8,154 nucleotides of DNA from an uncultured Mycoplasma sp. (GTDB taxonomy: Bacteria; Bacillota_I; Bacilli_A; RF39; UBA660): positions 1 to 8,154 of the forward strand of contig CANDSI010000042.1 of assembly GCA_947388575.1 (NCBI GenBank). Direction: 5' to 3'. Shown here piece by piece: positions 5,263 through 8,154 of this stretch (position 1 is its first letter; the number at the start of each line of letters is the position of its first letter). The notes beneath the pieces were generated by a model that was not told where the DNA came from, did not search any database, and saw only the letters and a program-made list of their open reading frames with translations. The translations under genes and the position numbers were made by a program.

Positions 5263-5619
5263 ATGGAAGCCATAAAAAAATTATATACAAAAGGTAATTA
5301 TACTATACAAAAGAGTGTAGCTATTGAAGATAAGCTATATACAGAATTAAAAGGAATGACGATAAATAAGTATAATGCTAAGGTTAGCGATATAATTAAT
5401 GTTTGTATTGAAGAATTAATAGAAAATAATGATATTAACGATATAAAGTACTACAAAAAGCCTTATGGGGAAATACTAATATATAGAAGTATAATGATAA
5501 GAAAAGAAAATTTGAAAGCATTAGAGGAAATAAAGGACATAAAAGGGATAACAATTACTAGATTAATAAATTTAGCAATTAAAGAATTTATAGAAAAACA
5601 AAAAATAAAAGGAGGCTAA
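5263..5619 (+). CDS. Tandem ribbon-helix-helix protein
   Basis: A 118-residue protein. ATG is at 5263 after AAGGAGAG. Two consecutive segments each look like one RHH unit. The first is KSVAIEDKLYTELKG plus SDIINVCIEELIEN (about residues 18-55). The second is RSIMIRKENLKALEEI plus TITRLINLAIKEFIEK (about residues 74-114). Each has a strand with alternating residues, a first helix and a second helix ending in a hydrophobic-acidic face. RHH proteins normally dimerise; one chain with two units could form a pseudo-dimer or a four-unit complex on two operators. It may regulate the divergent RHH gene or the phage genes. No partner or catalytic motif is visible. Confidence 0.65.
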   Translation: MEAIKKLYTKGNYTIQKSVAIEDKLYTELKGMTINKYNAKVSDIINVCIEELIENNDINDIKYYKKPYGEILIYRSIMIRKENLKALEEIKDIKGITITRLINLAIKEFIEKQKIKGG

Positions 5620-5638
5620 CTTTTCCTTTTATTTTTTT
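5601..5638 (+). terminator. Rho-independent terminator of the tandem-RHH gene
   Basis: A perfect 13-bp stem (5601-5613 with 5624-5636) with a 10-base loop ends in a T tract to 5638. The stem begins inside the last codons of the gene. Confidence 0.8.
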
Positions 5639-5693
5639 ACTTATATTATTTTTTGCGAATTTATTATAAAAGTTCTATATAATTATGTAGGGA

Positions 5694-5894
5694 TTAATCT
5701 TTGATATGTTCTACAATGTCTTCAAGGCTGCAATTTAATTCATTACATATTTTATCAAGTGATGACATATCTACATATTGATTTTTTTTCATTCTATCAG
5801 CAGTTGTCCTAGATATATTAACTTTTTCCATAAATTGAGTTTTGTTCAATTCCTTATCAATTAATAATTTCCATAATCTTTTGTACGAAAACAT
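5694..5894 (-). CDS. Short Cro/CI-type HTH regulator
   Basis: A 66-residue protein on the minus strand. The start chosen is the complement of 5892-5894, because AAAAGGAGTGATTTT lies directly before it; an in-frame start farther upstream (5924) has no such site. The sequence SYKRLWKLLIDKELNKTQF, followed by NISRTTADRMKKNQ and then SLDKICNELNCSLEDIVE, is the pattern of the small HTH_26-type Cro/CI repressors common in Firmicutes phages and conjugative elements. It probably represses its own promoter and the divergent promoter before the gene at 6081, where direct repeats are found. Confidence 0.85.
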   Translation of the reverse strand: MFSYKRLWKLLIDKELNKTQFMEKVNISRTTADRMKKNQYVDMSSLDKICNELNCSLEDIVEHIKD

Positions 5895-5914
5895 AAAATC
5901 ACTCCTTTTGCTTA

Positions 5915-5943
5915 AATATAACATAAAAAAGTTTCTTTAGCAA
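5915..5943 (-). promoter_or_regulatory. Promoter of the minus-strand HTH gene
   Basis: On the minus strand TTGCTA (5943-5938), a 17-base spacer and TATATT (5920-5915) lie about 20 bases upstream of the start codon. Confidence 0.5.
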
Positions 5944-6005
5944 TATATTTTTTAGAAAATGTTTTTATGAAATACAAAAAAGATTTTAAAAAATACAGAA
6001 AAGTA

Positions 6006-6034
6006 TTGCATGAATGCTATTTATATGATACAAT
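6006..6034 (+). promoter_or_regulatory. Sigma-A type promoter for the gene at 6081
   Basis: TTGCAT (6006-6011), a 17-base spacer and TACAAT (6029-6034). The -10 box lies inside the first copy of a 17-bp direct repeat, so a protein bound there would block transcription. Confidence 0.65.
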
Positions 6035-6065
6035 ATTGTTATTCTCGAGATACAATAATGTTATT
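6027..6065. repeat. Pair of 17-bp direct repeats, likely operators
   Basis: GATACAATATTGTTATT (6027-6043) and GATACAATAATGTTATT (6049-6065) differ at one base and are 22 bp apart, about two helical turns, so both face the same side of the DNA. Between them is the palindrome TCTCGAGA (6043-6050). The neighbouring divergent HTH protein is the obvious candidate binder. Confidence 0.6.
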
Positions 6066-6080
6066 AAGGAGTGATAAAAT

Positions 6081-6266
6081 GTGAATATGTCAAAATCGGA
6101 TTTAAAGGTAAAAACAAGTGTAGTCCTTCCAATTAATGAATTTGAGATATTAAGAGCAATATTGGATTATGTATGTAATCTTGATTTAATACAAACCAAC
6201 GAAAAATATCGAAATGCTTGCGTGTATATAAAGACTACAATTGAAGAAAATAGCTATTATTTATAA
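6081..6266 (+). CDS. Small protein of unknown function downstream of the HTH promoter region
   Basis: A 61-residue protein read from GTG at 6081; an in-frame ATG follows at 6087. AAGGAG (6066-6071) is well placed for either GTG 6081 or the ATG at 6079, but the latter is ATG-TGA and stops at once. The sequence (KVKTSVVLPINEFEILRAIL, later NEKYRNACVYIKTTIEEN) is soluble and mixed alpha/beta, with no motif I recognise. Divergence from the Cro-like repressor across repeated operators places it where the first gene of a lytic or excision operon would lie. Transcription is cut off soon after by the transposon. Confidence 0.5.
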   Translation: MNMSKSDLKVKTSVVLPINEFEILRAILDYVCNLDLIQTNEKYRNACVYIKTTIEENSYYL

Positions 6267-6378
6267 TTTAACCAGGTAATTAATTATGAAATAATAGTAA
6301 AATTGATATTTTGTCAATGAAGAAAACATATAAAATGGCATACTTTTTTGAATAAACTTCTTTATGCTGTTTTCGTAA

Positions 6379-6406
6379 TTGTACAAAATGAATAGTAATT
6401 TATAAT
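6379..6406 (+). promoter_or_regulatory. Transposase promoter
   Basis: TTGTAC (6379-6384), a 16-base spacer and a consensus TATAAT (6401-6406). The transcript would start near 6413. Confidence 0.6.
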
Positions 6407-6413
6407 AGACATG

Positions 6414-6443
6414 GGGGTGTTAGCATTCTTATGCTTACGCCCC
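6414..6443 (+). other. Hairpin at the 5' end of the transposase transcript
   Basis: GGGGTGTTAGCAT (6414-6426) pairs with ATGCTTACGCCCC (6431-6443) with one mismatch, one G-U pair and a TCTT loop. It begins about where the transcript would start. In read-through RNA from outside, or in the native RNA, it could limit transposase translation or protect the 5' end. Confidence 0.55.
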
Positions 6444-6476
6444 TTATAAGAAAAAAATAATAAGTGGAGTAAAAAC

Positions 6477-7961
6477 ATGGAAACAAATATAGAGTTTTAT
6501 GAACTAGAAAAAAGAGTATATAGACTTGTATGTAACCTCGGTTGTGAGATAATAAAAAGAATACTAGAAGTACAAGATGAACAAATAATGAACGACAGAA
6601 ACAAAAAGGAGTATAGACACAAAGGTTACAAGGGGGCTACTTTAAAAACTATTATGGGGGAAGTGGAATACAAAAGGGCTATATATAAAAAGGATAAAGA
6701 CTATGTATTTTTATTAGACGACACCATAAAGATAGGAAAAATCGGAGATATTTCACAAAACTTAGTAGAAACAATGCTTAAGACAGTTGTCAACACTGTA
6801 TCATACCGCAAGGCAGAGCAAGAAATAAAAAGTTTAACGAATATTACTATAAGCCACCAAGCATTGCAACAATTGGTGTGGAAAGTTGGAAGAATAATTG
6901 AAGCCAAGGAAAAAGAAGAAATAAAACTACATAAACAAGAAAAACTAATAAAAGGCACAAAAGAAATTCCTGCATTGTTTGAAGAAGCAGACGGAATATG
7001 GATAAGGTTACAAGGTAAGGACAGAAAAATTGTATTAGAAAAATACAAAAAAGAATGCGAAAAGAAAAATAAAGAATTTAACCCAAAACATAGATGTAAA
7101 ACAGAACTTAAGTTACATATAACTTATGAAGGGTGGAACAAAGACAGTAAACGTCATGAATTAGTTAATAAAAAATATATAGCGGGTATAATGACATCAC
7201 AAACACTAAAAAAATTAAAAAATGCTAGAATATACCAACAATATAATATAGATAGTATAGGATTACGTGCTATGAATGGCGACGGAGCAAATTGGATAGA
7301 AAATATAGCAACAAAAGACACAATAGTACAAAAAGATAGTTTCCACATACAACAAGAAATAGTACGAGATATAAAAGAAGAAAAATATAGGCAAGGACTA
7401 ATCAAAATTTTAGAAGAAAAAAGATACAGTGAAGTCCATGATTATATTGAAGCTCTAAAATATGAACTAGGTGGAGAAGAAAAAACAGTCAAAAAATTAA
7501 AAACACTACAAAGTTATTTAAAAAACGGCTTACCACGATACCAAGATATTTTAAAAGAGCAAAATAGAGAACTCCCAAAAGCTCCATGCGGAATAGAATA
7601 TAGAAATATGGGTACAGCAGAAAGTCAAATATTTACTGTATTAGAAGTTCGCCTATGTAGTGGAAGAAAAGCATTTTTAAAGAATGGTGCTAGTTACTTA
7701 GCAAAGGTATGTGCAGAATACTTTGAAAATAACGGAGAAATAGAATTGCAGAAAATTGAAAACAGTATAGCAATAGACAATAGTGTGGAAGAATGGATAA
7801 GAGAAATAGAAGAAAATGTAAGAAAGAATAAAAAAGTGCATAGAGCAGATAGAAAGCTAACAGAAGAAAATAACTTTGCACAAGCAAAAATTTTGGAATA
7901 TACTCCAGAACTTAAAGAAGTTCTAAAGCTAGCAGAACCAACAGCTTTGATGTATAGATAA
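6477..7961 (+). CDS. ISLre2-family (UPF0236) transposase
   Basis: A 494-residue intact protein. ATG is at 6477, with GTGGAGT upstream. The N-terminal part (YRHKGYKGATLKTIMGEVEY, then the YKKDKDYVFLLDD region) and the central TISHQALQQLVWKVG are characteristic of the UPF0236/ISLre2 group. The likely acidic catalytic residues are D172 in FEEADGIWIRLQ, D269 in AMNGDGANWIE and E382 in GTAESQIF; this assignment is from pattern and spacing. The product would cut and join the ends of the element. Length is normal and I see no frameshift or in-frame CGG, unlike the larger phage genes. A minority of arginines use CGT, CGC or CGA; most are AGA/AGG. Confidence 0.9.
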   Translation: METNIEFYELEKRVYRLVCNLGCEIIKRILEVQDEQIMNDRNKKEYRHKGYKGATLKTIMGEVEYKRAIYKKDKDYVFLLDDTIKIGKIGDISQNLVETMLKTVVNTVSYRKAEQEIKSLTNITISHQALQQLVWKVGRIIEAKEKEEIKLHKQEKLIKGTKEIPALFEEADGIWIRLQGKDRKIVLEKYKKECEKKNKEFNPKHRCKTELKLHITYEGWNKDSKRHELVNKKYIAGIMTSQTLKKLKNARIYQQYNIDSIGLRAMNGDGANWIENIATKDTIVQKDSFHIQQEIVRDIKEEKYRQGLIKILEEKRYSEVHDYIEALKYELGGEEKTVKKLKTLQSYLKNGLPRYQDILKEQNRELPKAPCGIEYRNMGTAESQIFTVLEVRLCSGRKAFLKNGASYLAKVCAEYFENNGEIELQKIENSIAIDNSVEEWIREIEENVRKNKKVHRADRKLTEENNFAQAKILEYTPELKEVLKLAEPTALMYR

Positions 7962-8013
7962 TCCACACAAAAGAAGAATTTTGAAAAAAGATAAAAAAAT
8001 TGCCAACTTTTAC

Positions 8014-8042
8014 TTGACACATACATTAATATTTGTTTTAAA
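8014..8042 (+). promoter_or_regulatory. Putative outward promoter at the right end of the element
   Basis: A consensus TTGACA (8014-8019), which is also the proposed element end, followed after 17 bases by TTTAAA (8037-8042). It could drive the gene starting at 8112. A second, weaker possibility is TTGTAA at 8052 with TATAAA at 8073. Confidence 0.4.
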
Positions 8043-8111
8043 GAAAAAAACTTGTAATCATTAGTGATTTGTTATAAAATAAACTAAAAATAAAATAAAA
8101 TCGGAGGACAA

Positions 8112-8154
8112 ATGAAGATACTTAAGTTCAAAGGAAAAATGTCATTAAAAAACA
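8112..8154 (+). CDS. Start of a gene running off the right edge (unknown)
   Basis: ATG at 8112 follows a strong GGAGGA ribosome site (8103-8108). The visible residues are MKILKFKGKMSLKN, a basic N-terminus. Too little is visible to name it. Confidence 0.6.
   Translation, partial: MKILKFKGKMSLKN

Larger units (their letters stand above)
6312..8019 (+). mobile_element. ISLre2/UPF0236-family insertion element (ends approximate)
   Basis: The transposase gene defines the element. Candidate ends are TGTCAA at 6312-6317 and TTGACA at 8014-8019, which are inverted copies. The neighbouring bases are only loosely similar: on the left ATGGCA follows about 18 bases inside, and on the right TGCCAA lies about 7 bases inside. 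I could not find a convincing target-site duplication. A length of about 1.7 kb fits the family. Treat the exact ends as unproven. Confidence 0.45.

Noticed and set aside
5671..5694. Xer/dif-like recombination site (CTATATAATTATGTAGG)
   Set aside because: It only loosely resembles a Firmicutes dif, and I found no matching partner on the left side of the phage block.
6701..8026. Minus-strand open frames opposite the transposase
   Set aside because: They are low-complexity Ser/Phe/Leu-rich reverse readings of an A-rich coding strand with no ribosome sites.
1..8154. CRISPR arrays, tRNA or rRNA genes
   Set aside because: No regularly spaced repeat array, cloverleaf with conserved TTCGA-type arm, or rRNA sequence was seen on reading both strands.

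Overview
The window is very AT-rich DNA with strong AGGAG-type ribosome binding sites and tightly packed genes, typical of a low-GC Gram-positive (Clostridia-like) bacterium. Its core is a filamentous phage (inovirus) genome. It keeps the classical f1/M13 gene order, read here from sequence and position: ssDNA-binding protein (gV-like, 562-825), a tiny membrane protein (gVII/gIX-like, 825-965), major coat protein (gVIII-like, 1046-1207), adsorption protein (gIII-like, 1288-2543), a small hydrophobic minor coat protein (gVI-like, 2540-2791), the Zot/gI assembly ATPase (2802-3672), an unrecognised 58-residue gene (3676-3852) and the gII-like replication initiator (3909-4938). No secretin gene is seen, as expected for a host without an outer membrane, and no integrase is seen.

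Left of the phage is the end of a HigB-like toxin gene and its HigA-like antitoxin gene (1-422). Right of it is a regulatory block: a minus-strand ribbon-helix-helix (RHH) gene (4944-5108), a divergent tandem-RHH gene (5263-5619), a minus-strand Cro/CI-type regulator (5694-5894) and a 61-residue gene of unknown function (6081-6266). An ISLre2/UPF0236-type transposon with an intact transposase (6477-7961) follows, and then the first codons of another gene (8112 onward).

The most striking observation concerns reading frame. Three essential phage genes (gIII, gI and gII equivalents) are open only if the frame shifts +1. At every one of these points the in-frame codon is CGG, and skipping its C restores the frame and gives GGN (Gly). 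There are five such positions: 1962, 1966, 2039, 3462 and 4131. I found no in-frame CGG in this window that is read as an ordinary arginine codon; arginine is otherwise written CGT, CGC, CGA, AGA or AGG. This suggests that CGG is unassigned, or is read as a four-base CGGN codon, in this host or phage. A shared sequence artefact or gene decay is the alternative. In addition, the gIII-like gene has an A_AAA_AAA heptamer in the correct phase, six bases before an 11-bp stem-loop, which is the layout of a programmed -1 frameshift. A second A_AAA_AAA in the same phase sits just before the stop codon of the higA-like gene.

Working model: the phage replicates by rolling circle with the gII-like initiator, coats its ssDNA with the gV-like protein, and extrudes through the membrane using the Zot-like ATPase. 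Hairpins flank the major coat gene and could set its high relative expression. The RHH and Cro-like genes, with operator-like repeats around them, are candidates for lysogeny or copy control.
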